DNA from: Frankia sp. AiPs1 | Lineage (GTDB): Bacteria; Actinomycetota; Actinomycetes; Frankiales; Frankiaceae | Direction: 5' to 3' | Length of the DNA stretch: 33,299 bases | NCBI RefSeq assembly: GCF_023716945.1 | Contig: NZ_JAMQQF010000020.1 | Coordinates: 1 to 33,299 of the forward strand | In this document: one piece after another, positions 7,656 through 15,154 of the stretch | Layout of the letters: every line of letters begins with the position of its first letter | How positions within the stretch are numbered: the first letter of the stretch is position 1 | The notes under the pieces: model-generated | Databases searched by the model: none | What the model saw: the letters and a program-made list of their open reading frames with translations, nothing else | Told to the model about the DNA's origin: nothing | Position numbers and translations under genes: made by a program

Positions 7656-8158
7656 GCCCCCGCCTCCCCCGCGCCGCCGTCCACGGCACGCCCGGCGCCG
7701 CCGTCGGCGGCACCATCTTCGCTACCGTCCGCCACGCCACTCTCACTACCGTCCGCCACGCCGGGGGGCCGGGCCGGGTCGGCGTCGACCGGCCCGAACT
7801 GCGGATACACGCCGCCGGCGTCCTCCCACCAGCCGAGCGCCAGCGGCATCCCGAGGGTGACCCGCTCCGGCTCGATCCCCACGATGCGGGCCAGCAGCCG
7901 GACACCCGGCGCCTCCGTCAGCGCCACGACCCCGCTGACCACCGCCGGCGCCCCGGGCGCGACGCGGGGCAGGGAGTACGACACCAGCCGTCCCGCCCCG
8001 GCGAGCGCGGTCCCCACCAGGGCGTCCGACCAACAGTCGGGGCAGAACGGCCGCGGCGGGAAGACCCAGGTGCCGCAGTCCTTGCAGCGGTCGACGCGCA
8101 GCTCCCGCCGCTGCCACCCCTGCCACAGTTCGACGGTGTCGTGATTGATCCGAGCCAT
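7652..8158 (-). CDS. DUF35 Zn-ribbon/OB-fold protein, thiolase partner
   Basis: A 168-residue protein. Residues 25-42 form the rubredoxin-like zinc ribbon (CKDC, then CPDC), followed by the OB-fold acyl-CoA-binding part (GRLVSYSLPRVAPGAPAVVSGVVAL). In characterised steroid systems DUF35 domains bind and support thiolase-like aldolases such as Ltp2. The stop overlaps the thiolase start, so a 1:1 complex is likely. The last 35 residues are an acidic Gly-Ala tail with a 24-base tandem repeat (GVADGSE units), unusual for the family and probably disordered. The ATG at 8158 starts just before the conserved domain. Confidence 0.88.
   Translation of the reverse strand: MARINHDTVELWQGWQRRELRVDRCKDCGTWVFPPRPFCPDCWSDALVGTALAGAGRLVSYSLPRVAPGAPAVVSGVVALTEAPGVRLLARIVGIEPERVTLGMPLALGWWEDAGGVYPQFGPVDADPARPPGVADGSESGVADGSEDGAADGGAGRAVDGGAGEAGA
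7722..7762. repeat. 24-base tandem repeat in the DUF35 tail
   Basis: CTACCGTCCGCCACGCC occurs at 7722 and 7746, period 24, coding GVADGSE repeats on the minus strand. Confidence 0.75.
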
Positions 8159-8187
8159 CCTGACCCCCAGCCGCCCGGCAACTTTTT

Positions 8188-8205
8188 CTCGACTCGTGAG
8201 TCGAG
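8188..8205. promoter_or_regulatory. Perfect palindromic operator CTCGACTC-GT-GAGTCGAG
   Basis: Two perfect 8-base arms flank a GT centre, between the divergent DUF35/thiolase operon and the DUF1028 gene. The site is nearly identical to 3073-3088. An AT-rich segment (CATATAT) sits beside it and may supply a -10 box. The size and symmetry fit a TetR-family operator. Confidence 0.7.
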
Positions 8206-8281
8206 CATATATCCAGAGCATGGTCGACGACCCCGCGGAGGGATGGCAGAGGGACCGAACGGGGATGGCGGCGTCGACCGT

Positions 8282-8294
8282 TAGGGTCGTACGG
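8282..8294 (+). promoter_or_regulatory. -10 box TAGGGT directly before a GTG start
   Basis: TAGGGT (8282-8287) fits TANNNT and leaves seven bases to the GTG at 8295, the distance at which transcription normally starts. The DUF1028 mRNA may therefore be leaderless. No clear -35 is visible. Confidence 0.4.
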
Positions 8295-9212
8295 GTGACG
8301 GTCTCGATCGTGGCGCGTGATCCCGAGACCGGTCGGCTGGGAGTCGCGACCGCGAGCCGCGTTCTTGCCGTGGACGCGGGCGTCCCCCATCTGCGTCCGG
8401 GAGTGGGCGCCGTGGCGGTGCAGGCGGGGGCGCCGCGGCGATGGGGGACGCTGGCGCTCGACGCGCTGCACACGGGTCTGTCAGCCGAGGACGTCGCCGC
8501 GGTGGTGGGCAGACTTCCCGGCGCCGACGCGGCCCAGCTTGGGATCGTGGCGGCCGGCGGCGGGGCCGCGGTCGTGTCGGGGCCGAGGGTGGAAGCCGCG
8601 GTCAGCGCCGCCTGGCACGACGACGTGTGTGTCGCGGCGAACCTGATGGAACATCCCGGCGTCGCCGAGCGGACCGTCGCGGCCTACGACGCCTCGTCGG
8701 CGCAGCCGTTCCCCGCGCGGCTGGTCGCCGCCCTGGCGGCGGCGGCGGACGAGATGGGCGGCGATCTGCGTGGCCGCCAGTCCGCCGCGCTGCGGGTCGT
8801 CGACCCGGCCACCTCGTCCGGCGAGACGCGCAGCGGGCGACCGGTCGGCGGCGAGGTCGACCTGCGCGTCGACGACGCCCGCGACCCGGTCGGCGAGCTG
8901 CGCAGGCTGTGGGATCTTCACCGATCCTTCCAGCATCTCCTGCACGCCATGAACCCCGACGGCCTCTACGAGGACCTGACCCACATCGAGGCCGCACTGG
9001 CGATCGCACCCGACGACCTGACCGCCGTGGGCGCCGCCGCGCTCGCACTCACCCGGGCCGGCAGGCTCCACGACGCCACGCCGTTCCTGCGCCGCCTGGC
9101 CGCGGAAGAACCCCGCACCGCCCTGCGCCTACGCCGGCTGGCCGCCTCCGGACGCCTCGACCCCCCAGCCGCCCACGCCGCACTCCAGCTCCTCGAAGAC
9201 CCGCCCGACTGA
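8295..9212 (+). CDS. DUF1028 family protein (Ntn-hydrolase-like) with helical extension
   Basis: A 305-residue protein. The N-terminal part, TVSIVARDPETGRLGVATAS, and the later GGDLRGRQSAALRVV and VDLRVDDARDPVGELRRL are signatures of DUF1028, a family related to Ntn hydrolases whose substrate is unsettled. From about residue 220 a helical tail with paired-helix character (DLTHIEAALAIAPDDLTAVGAAALALTRAGRLHDATPFL) looks TPR-like. The GTG start at 8295 puts the conserved domain at the very N-terminus and follows a -10 box as a leaderless start; an ATG at 8265 would add ten residues. Divergent from DUF35/thiolase across the shared operator. Confidence 0.85.
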   Translation: MTVSIVARDPETGRLGVATASRVLAVDAGVPHLRPGVGAVAVQAGAPRRWGTLALDALHTGLSAEDVAAVVGRLPGADAAQLGIVAAGGGAAVVSGPRVEAAVSAAWHDDVCVAANLMEHPGVAERTVAAYDASSAQPFPARLVAALAAAADEMGGDLRGRQSAALRVVDPATSSGETRSGRPVGGEVDLRVDDARDPVGELRRLWDLHRSFQHLLHAMNPDGLYEDLTHIEAALAIAPDDLTAVGAAALALTRAGRLHDATPFLRRLAAEEPRTALRLRRLAASGRLDPPAAHAALQLLEDPPD

Positions 9213-9383
9213 ACGACGCACACCCCGTCCCGCCACCGGCAAAGGCTCTCGCGGCGAGACATCCCCGGCCATCCCCCGAGCCGCGAATATCTACGGCGTG
9301 AGAGGAAGACATGCTCCGAATCGTGGCGTGTCACCGGCGGATCCGACCCGCCGCGAACGTGATCAGCAGCGTACCGTCGTGGC

Positions 9384-9803
9384 GTGGACCCCATGCGCGC
9401 CTTCCAGACGGTCGACGACGCTGCCACCATCGCGGCCGGCATGGTCGCGACCGGGTCCCGACTTCAGGACATCTGGCGGCACGCTGTTGTCCAGATGCTC
9501 GACGACTACGCCAGCGTGCTTCGTCACCAGGGCATCGACGCAGCTCAGGCGATGTGGACCGACCGCCCCCGCTCCTCGGGCGACCGGCGCGTGGATGCGG
9601 CTCTCGCGGCGCTCGGGGAGCATCTCGCTCGACGCGACGGCTGGCATCCTCCCGGGTGGGTGCGCGACCCCGTACTCGAGGCGGTGCCGTGGTGGTTCGT
9701 CACCGCGCTCAGGGGTCTGCATCCCCGAGCGCTGGTCGAGTCCCCGCTGTCGTTCCGCAAACGCGGCGTGTTCATCACCAGCGGCGCGCTCCAGAGAGCG
9801 TGA
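9384..9803 (+). CDS. Small protein of unknown function, possible orphan antitoxin-like
   Basis: A 139-residue protein, no signal peptide or membrane segment. The C-terminal half (RDGWHPPGWVRDP, PWWFVTALRGLHPRALVESP, LSFRKRGVFITSGALQRA) recalls proteins encoded in front of AbiEii-type nucleotidyltransferase toxins in actinobacteria; this is from memory of that pattern and uncertain. No nucleotidyltransferase gene follows here, so if the resemblance holds it is an orphan. The GTG start at 9384 is six bases after TACCGT (9372-9377), a possible -10 box, again suggesting a leaderless message. Confidence 0.65.
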   Translation: MDPMRAFQTVDDAATIAAGMVATGSRLQDIWRHAVVQMLDDYASVLRHQGIDAAQAMWTDRPRSSGDRRVDAALAALGEHLARRDGWHPPGWVRDPVLEAVPWWFVTALRGLHPRALVESPLSFRKRGVFITSGALQRA

Positions 9804-9957
9804 CATGACCGCCCGCGGTCGCGGCCATACGGCAACCGCCGAAGACCCTGCTTGACACGGCGCAATTGGCCGGGCCTCCCGGAGCGGAGAAGCGCCCGTC
9901 CGTCATGCGGTCATCAGACGGCTCTCATCCTCGTCCGTGTGGTCCTCGTGGCCGGAT

Positions 9958-10007
9958 GCGGTGCGTCTTACACGGTCTGAGCCTGCGGGCCGTACGCGGC
10001 GCACCGC
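9958..10007 (+). repeat. 50-base palindromic dispersed repeat, copy 2
   Basis: GCGGTGCG (9958-9965) pairs with CGCACCGC (10000-10007); CGGTC and GGCCG form an inner stem around TGAGCCTGCG. Same length as copy 1 but opposite orientation. The inner stem keeps pairing although a base differs. It lies in the leader region of the aminotransferase gene. Confidence 0.85.
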
Positions 10008-10082
10008 AATCTCTGCCGCGTGCCACGACCCTGCCGGCCAGTACGGCCGGGCGCCGACAGCGTCATCCGATGCGGGGCAGGG

Positions 10083-10096
10083 TAGTGTCGCGGGGC
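10083..10096 (+). promoter_or_regulatory. -10 box TAGTGT before a GTG start
   Basis: TAGTGT (10083-10088) fits TANNNT; eight bases separate it from the GTG of the aminotransferase gene at 10097. No Shine-Dalgarno is needed if the message is leaderless. Confidence 0.4.
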
Positions 10097-11350
10097 GTGA
10101 GTCTGGATCGGTGGCGGGATCGGTACGCGCAGCGTGCCCAGGGGATGATCGCGAGCGAGGTTCGGGCGCTGTTCGCGGTCGCATCCCGTCCCGAGATCGT
10201 GTCGCTCGCCGGGGGCATGCCCGCGGTCGACGCGCTGCCGCTGGAGGCGGTCGCGGCGACCGTGTCGGAGCTGGTGCTGAGCCGGGGTGCGGTGGCGCTG
10301 CAGTACGGCTCGGCGCAGGGCGATCCGGGTCTGCGCGCACGGATCTGCGACGTGATGGCGATGGAGGGCATCACCGACGCCCATCCCGACAACGTGGTCG
10401 TGACCGCGGGCTCGCAGCAGGCGCTGGACCTGCTCACCCGCGTGTTCGTCGATCCCGGCGACGTCGTCGTCACCGAAGGGCCCACGTACGTCACGGCGAT
10501 CAACACGTTCGCGGCGTACCAGGCGCGGATCGTGCACGTGCCGATGGACGGCGACGGCCTGTCGCCGACCGCGCTCGCGCAGACGCTGGCGCGGCTGGCC
10601 GCCGAGGGCGCCCGGGTGAAGCTGCTCTACACGGTGCCGACCTTCCAGAATCCCGGCGGGATCACCCTGACGCCGCCGCGGCGGGCCGAGGTGCTGGAGA
10701 TCTGCCGGCGCGCCGGGGTGCTGGTGGTCGAGGACAATCCGTACGGGCTGCTGTCGTTCACGGGCGAGCCGGTGCGGGCGATGCGCGCCGACGCCCCCGA
10801 CGATGTGGTGTATCTGGGGTCGTTCTCGAAGACGTTGGCGCCGGGCCTGCGGGTCGGGTGGGCGCTGGCCCCGGCGCCGGTGACGGCCCGGCTCGTGCTG
10901 GCCGCGGAGTCGGCGATCCTGTCCCAGTCGATGTTCACCCAGTTGGTGGTCGAACGGTATCTGGCGACCCAGCCGTGGGCCGAACAGGTGAAGGTGTTCC
11001 GGGAGATGTACCGGGAGCGCCGCGACGCCATGCTCGACGCCCTGGCCGAGTCGATGCCCGCCGGTGCGACCTGGACCCGGCCGGACGGGGGATTCTTCGT
11101 CTGGGTGACACTGCCCGGCGGGGTGGACACCAGGGCGATGCTGGCGCGGGCGATCGCCGCCCGGGTCGCCTACGTTCCCGGGGCCGGGTTCTACGCCGAC
11201 GGGTCGGGTGGCAGCAGCATGCGGTTGTCGTTCTGCTACCCGCCGCCCGAGCGCATCCGCGACGGCGTCGGCCGGCTGGGCCGCGTCGTGCGGGACGAGC
11301 TGGACCTTCGCGACACCTTCGCCCGTGACACGTTCGCCGACCGCCCCTGA
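10097..11350 (+). CDS. PLP-dependent aminotransferase, class I/II (2-aminoadipate type)
   Basis: A 417-residue fold-type I aminotransferase. SLAGGMP near the N-terminus, YGSAQGDPGLRARI, VTAGSQQALDLL, LYTVPTFQNPGG and VVEDNPYGLL are family landmarks; the Schiff-base lysine is in SFSKTLAPGLRVGW near residue 250. This pattern belongs to the group of 2-aminoadipate and related broad-range aminotransferases (LysN / MocR catalytic-domain type), here without any DNA-binding domain. The protein ends with RDTFARDTFADRP, a small repeat. It precedes a D-Ala-D-Ala-ligase-like gene by 66 bases on the same strand, so the pair may be an operon. The amino donor cannot be read from sequence. Confidence 0.9.
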   Translation: MSLDRWRDRYAQRAQGMIASEVRALFAVASRPEIVSLAGGMPAVDALPLEAVAATVSELVLSRGAVALQYGSAQGDPGLRARICDVMAMEGITDAHPDNVVVTAGSQQALDLLTRVFVDPGDVVVTEGPTYVTAINTFAAYQARIVHVPMDGDGLSPTALAQTLARLAAEGARVKLLYTVPTFQNPGGITLTPPRRAEVLEICRRAGVLVVEDNPYGLLSFTGEPVRAMRADAPDDVVYLGSFSKTLAPGLRVGWALAPAPVTARLVLAAESAILSQSMFTQLVVERYLATQPWAEQVKVFREMYRERRDAMLDALAESMPAGATWTRPDGGFFVWVTLPGGVDTRAMLARAIAARVAYVPGAGFYADGSGGSSMRLSFCYPPPERIRDGVGRLGRVVRDELDLRDTFARDTFADRP

Positions 11351-11416
11351 TGTCGCCGACCGTCCCTGATGTCGCCGACGGACCATGATGCGCCCGACGC
11401 TGTGAAGGACACGACG

Positions 11417-12382
11417 ATGACCGATCTGGGCCGGGTGCTGATCCTCGCCGGGGGGCTCTCACCCGAACGGGAGGTGTCGCTGCGATCGGGCGGCAGGCTG
11501 CGCGACGCGCTGACCCGCATCGGGGTCGAGGCCGACCTGGCCGACGTCGATGCCGCGACGTTGCCCGCGCTGGCCGCCGACCCGCCCGATGTGGTGTTCC
11601 CCGTGCTGCACGGGACGTCGGGGGAGGACGGCACGATCCGGGAGGTCCTCGACCTCTACGACCTGCCCTACGTGGGCGCGGCACCGCCGGCCTGCCGGGT
11701 GGCGTTCGACAAGGCGACGGCGAAGGCGGCCGTCGGCGCCGCCGGGGTGGCGACGCCGGCGGCGGTGACGCTGCCCCGCGAGGCGTTCCACGATCTGGGC
11801 GCCGCCGCGCTGATCGAACGGATCGTCGCCCGGCTGGGGCTGCCGGTCGTGGTGAAGCCCCGTGCGGGTGGATCGGCGTTCGGGGTCAGCCGGGTCGACG
11901 ATGCCGGCGGGCTCGCCGAGGCGCTGATGAGCTGCTTCGGCTATCACGACTCGGCCCTGATCGAACAGGCCGTCAGCGGAGTCGAGATCACCGTCGGCGT
12001 CGTCGACACCGGCGACGGGCCGGTCGCGTTGCCGGCCGTCGAGATCGAGCCGGCCGCGGGGGTATACGACTATGCCGCCCGGTACACCGCGGGCGCGACC
12101 GCGTTCTTCACCCCGGCTCGCCTTGACGACGCGGTGCTGCGGGCCGCCACCGCGACCGCGCTCACCGCGCATCGCGTGCTGGGCCTGCGGGACCTGTCCC
12201 GCACCGACCTGATCGTCGACGCGGCCGGCGTCGCGCAGTTCCTGGAGGTGAACGTGGCCCCCGGGATGACCGACACGAGCACCTGGCCGATGGGCCTGCA
12301 CGCCGCCGGCCTCGACTTCGCCGTCGTCTGCCGCGACCTGGCGGCCCGAGCACGGGACCGCAGCGGCACCCCGCGCGGTTGA
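11417..12382 (+). CDS. D-alanine-D-alanine ligase family ATP-grasp protein
   Basis: A 321-residue protein. The ATG at 11417 has GAAGGA seven bases upstream. SPEREVSLRSG and FPVLHGTSGEDGTI are the N-terminal Ddl signatures; VVKPRAGGSAFGVSRV is the ATP-grasp loop, VYDYAARYTAG the omega loop with its Tyr, and FLEVNVAPGMTDTSTWP the metal- and second-substrate-binding end. Against the usual GSSVG and EVNT-PGMT--SL-P patterns, this protein has GSAFG and EVNVAPGMT--STWP, so the residue expected to be Leu at the second substrate site is Thr. It may be a housekeeping-like paralogue or join a different acceptor. It is next to an aminotransferase rather than mur genes. Confidence 0.87.
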   Translation: MTDLGRVLILAGGLSPEREVSLRSGGRLRDALTRIGVEADLADVDAATLPALAADPPDVVFPVLHGTSGEDGTIREVLDLYDLPYVGAAPPACRVAFDKATAKAAVGAAGVATPAAVTLPREAFHDLGAAALIERIVARLGLPVVVKPRAGGSAFGVSRVDDAGGLAEALMSCFGYHDSALIEQAVSGVEITVGVVDTGDGPVALPAVEIEPAAGVYDYAARYTAGATAFFTPARLDDAVLRAATATALTAHRVLGLRDLSRTDLIVDAAGVAQFLEVNVAPGMTDTSTWPMGLHAAGLDFAVVCRDLAARARDRSGTPRG

Positions 12383-12395
12383 CCACAGCCGCGGG

Positions 12396-12668
12396 TCACC
12401 GCCGGAGGCGTGCCGTCGGCCCGGGAACGCAGCCACCATGACGTCCCCAGCGACCAGAGTTCGATGTGCCGGGCGTCCTCACCCGGCGTCCACGTCCCCG
12501 TCCGCGGACGCAGGAATATCCCGGGCCAATCACCTTTCCATTACATTTCAACGGCCTTCCATTGGCCTCCTGCGCCTGGTTGGCGCCTGTGATCAGGATT
12601 CCCATGGCAGGAATCAGCCCAGCGAAAAGAACCCTCAGCAGGAGTTCCCGGACCGGTAATCTGGTCAC
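12396..12668 (-). CDS. Small membrane protein, coupled to the LacI gene
   Basis: A 90-residue protein beginning with GTG that overlaps the LacI stop (GTGA). GGAGGT lies six bases before the start, inside the last LacI codons, which is a strong argument for translation. Residues 8-31 form one hydrophobic segment (LLLRVLFAGLIPAMGILITG), followed by KCNGKVIGPGYSC, a motif seen in many small actinobacterial membrane proteins with a Cys pair. The Arg-rich remainder looks unlike that family and may have decayed. Function unknown. Confidence 0.5.
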   Translation of the reverse strand: MTRLPVRELLLRVLFAGLIPAMGILITGANQAQEANGRPLKCNGKVIGPGYSCVRGRGRGRRVRTPGTSNSGRWGRHGGCVPGPTARLRR

Positions 12669-13711
12669 GAGGACACCTCCGGACGGAAAGCATCGGCACG
12701 GTCCTTGCCAGCGGAATTTTCGCCGCAGGAGCTGCGGGCGACCAACGTCGGTTCGACGAGGACGGAGACCGCCCTGCTCGGGCGTTCGACGACGAGTTCG
12801 CTCGCCCGTCGACCCATCTGGTACGCGGGCTGAGTGATCACACTGATCCCGAGTGCGGCGGCCCAGGGAAAGTCGTCCATCGTCAGAAAGGCGATGTCGT
12901 CGGGGATGGCGACGCTTCGGGCGGTCAGGGCGGCGTGGACGGCGACGGTCAGGCGGCCGGTGGTGCAGACGACCGCGTCCAACGGCCTGCCTCGATCATG
13001 TGCACGCGCGAGGAGCTCACCGACGGCGCGGTCGACGTCCTTCTCCGTGGCGGCGATGGTCACCGCGTCCTCGGGCAGCGGCAGATCCAGATCGGTGAGA
13101 GCCTGCCGCAGCCCCGCGGTGCGCGCGATCTGCGAGGGACGGCCCCCGGAGGTGACGACCCCGACGGACGACCGTCCGCACTCGGCCAGATGCCCGGCCA
13201 TCAGACGACCGGCCGCGGCGTCGTTCAGGCTGATCGAGTGCAGGCCGGGCGGCGGGCCCGGCACGGTGCGCGCGACGACCACGCAGGGTGTGCCGCTCTC
13301 GGCCATACGCCGAAGGCGGCTGTCGGTGCTCTCGCCGGTCGTCACGATCAGTCCGCGCACCCGGTGTTCGTCCATCATCCGGACCAGGGCGATCTCGTGG
13401 TCGCTCGGACGAAACGTGTTGGCGAACATGACGAGGCTGCTGTTCGCGGCGGCCACGGCGTCGATGCCACGGATCAGGTCGAGGTAGAAGGGGCTGCTCA
13501 GGTCGCGGATGACGACCCCGATCGTGCTGGCGCGCCCGGCGAAAATGCCCCTGGTGAGCGCGTTGGGGGTGTAGTCGAGCGAGCTGACGGCCGCCCACAC
13601 CCTGCCGGCCGTCGCCTCGGTGACGGCGCCGCCGTTGAGGACCCGGGAGACCGTGGCCGTGGACACGCCGGCGTGCGCGGCGACATCGCCGATGGTGGCC
13701 CGCCTCACCAT
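12665..13711 (-). CDS. LacI family transcriptional regulator
   Basis: A 348-residue repressor. Residues 1-55 hold the LacI helix-turn-helix (ATIGDVAAHAGVSTATVSRVLNG) and hinge; the rest is a periplasmic-binding-protein-like effector domain (STIGVVIRDLSSPFYLDLIRGID, FLTMDDFPWAAALGISVITQP). The start overlaps the amidohydrolase stop, so it is the third gene of the minus-strand operon beginning at 16309. It likely autoregulates this operon through the palindrome at 16514-16534. The inducer is probably the substrate of the oxidase or amidohydrolase. Confidence 0.92.
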   Translation of the reverse strand: MVRRATIGDVAAHAGVSTATVSRVLNGGAVTEATAGRVWAAVSSLDYTPNALTRGIFAGRASTIGVVIRDLSSPFYLDLIRGIDAVAAANSSLVMFANTFRPSDHEIALVRMMDEHRVRGLIVTTGESTDSRLRRMAESGTPCVVVARTVPGPPPGLHSISLNDAAAGRLMAGHLAECGRSSVGVVTSGGRPSQIARTAGLRQALTDLDLPLPEDAVTIAATEKDVDRAVGELLARAHDRGRPLDAVVCTTGRLTVAVHAALTARSVAIPDDIAFLTMDDFPWAAALGISVITQPAYQMGRRASELVVERPSRAVSVLVEPTLVARSSCGENSAGKDRADAFRPEVSS

Positions 13712-15144
13712 GGTCGCCCCGTGTTCCCCCGACCAGCGTCCCGGTTCCCCTGACCAGGGTCCCGGTTCCCCCGACCCGCGCCCCGGTTCCCCTGACCGGC
13801 GTCCCGCCGACCGTCTCGGACGACGATCTCGCCGCCGAGAAGGACGGTGCTCACCGCGGGGAGCTCCGCGGGGTCCGTCACCACCAGGTCGGCGAGAGCA
13901 CCCGGCACCACGCGGCCGCGCCGGGGCGCCACACCCGGGATGGCGTCGGCGACGTTGGCGGTAGCCATGGCGACCGCGGCCGGGAGACTCACGACGCCCG
14001 CCCGGACGGACCGGTCGATCGCCAGCAGGATCGGGTCGTGGTGGCCGCCCGCGTAGTCGGTGGAGATCGTGTCGACCAGTCCTGCGGCGAACATCGCGTA
14101 GAGCAGCTCCGGACCGGTGGTGAGCCGGCGGGCTCCGAACGTGTCGAGGGTGGAGACATCCACGACCACGCCCGCCTCCTTGAGTCGTTCGGCGTGCTCG
14201 AGGGCTTCACGCAGTTCGAAGCTCGAGTGGTTGGAGTGCCCGGCGATCATTGTGACGTCGGTTCTCGCGATGGCGGCGACCTGGGTCATCGACGCGGCCG
14301 CATTGTGCACCAGCACCGGGACGGCCAGTTCGCGGGCCTGATCGGCGGCCTCGGCGAGCCCGTGCAGTGCGATGTCGAAGGCAGGCAGCACCACGGCCGA
14401 AACGATCTCGCGCGCCTCCTCGACCGAGAGTCTGCCGGTCAGCTCCGCGGCCGCCAGCGCCTGCTCGACGGCGTCGCGGTCGAACGCCGACACCGCTATG
14501 TGCCGGCCCAGTATGGCGATCTTCAGGTCGTTCGCCTGCCGAGGCGTGACCGTCACACCGGTACGTCTGGCGATCTCGGCCGGAATGTGGAGGTAACTCG
14601 CCCCTCCCCCGCCGAGGGTGTGCCCCGCCCCGATCTCGCCGAGCGCGACCGCACCGGCGTCGACGGCGTGCCGCGCGGTGAACCGCCGGTTCGCCTCGGT
14701 GAGACCGCCGCCGTCGGCGACGGTCGCCGCGTGCAGGCACGCCGGGGTGTTGCAGGAGGCGAGTCTGACATTGACGGGATGCGCCTCGTCGGTGCTGGCG
14801 AGATCCTGCGCGGTGACGAAACCGTCCACGCAGAGCACCGTCGTCGTCCCCGCCAGCAGGTGCCGGTCGAGGTTGGCCAGCACCTGCTCGCGCGGCAGGC
14901 CCACATGCCCGCTGGGAAACAGGGGCCCGTACGCGGTGCCGTGGGTGTGGTTGTTGATGAGACCCGGAATCACCAGCTTGCCGGCACAGTCGACGATCTC
15001 GTCGACGGTTCCGTATGCCTCTGCGGGGCGCGAGGGAATGATCTCGCGCACGCTCTCCCCCGCGACGACGATGTCGACGCCGTGCCGCGGACTCCCGCCC
15101 CGGCCGTCGACCAGATCGCCGCCATGCATGACAATCGTGCGCAC
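13705..15144 (-). CDS. Metal-dependent amidohydrolase
   Basis: A 479-residue protein of the urease-related amidohydrolase superfamily. The GTG at 15144 has a very good AAGGAGGA ribosome site. PGLINNHTHG carries the HxH metal ligands, GEIGAGHT, VLVHNAAAS and IAGHSNHSSF further His ligands, and DTISTDYAGGHHD the catalytic Asp. Sequence style is closest to imidazolonepropionase, dihydroorotase or enamidase-like enzymes, so it should open a cyclic amide or cleave an N-acyl bond. The final 35 residues are a repeat tail (RDAGQGN units) made by a 21-base tandem repeat. It sits between an amino-acid-oxidase-like gene and a LacI gene, suggesting a nitrogen-compound catabolic operon. Confidence 0.87.
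   Translation of the reverse strand: MRTIVMHGGDLVDGRGGSPRHGVDIVVAGESVREIIPSRPAEAYGTVDEIVDCAGKLVIPGLINNHTHGTAYGPLFPSGHVGLPREQVLANLDRHLLAGTTTVLCVDGFVTAQDLASTDEAHPVNVRLASCNTPACLHAATVADGGGLTEANRRFTARHAVDAGAVALGEIGAGHTLGGGGASYLHIPAEIARRTGVTVTPRQANDLKIAILGRHIAVSAFDRDAVEQALAAAELTGRLSVEEAREIVSAVVLPAFDIALHGLAEAADQARELAVPVLVHNAAASMTQVAAIARTDVTMIAGHSNHSSFELREALEHAERLKEAGVVVDVSTLDTFGARRLTTGPELLYAMFAAGLVDTISTDYAGGHHDPILLAIDRSVRAGVVSLPAAVAMATANVADAIPGVAPRRGRVVPGALADLVVTDPAELPAVSTVLLGGEIVVRDGRRDAGQGNRGAGRGNRDPGQGNRDAGRGNTGRPW
13719..13802. repeat. 21-base tandem repeat, 4 units, coding an amidohydrolase tail
   Basis: Units of CCCGGTTCCCCTGACCAGGG plus one base repeat four times with few changes. On the minus strand they code RDAGQGN heptads. 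The period is a multiple of three, so copy changes keep the frame. Confidence 0.9.
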
Positions 15145-15154
15145 CGCTCCTCCT

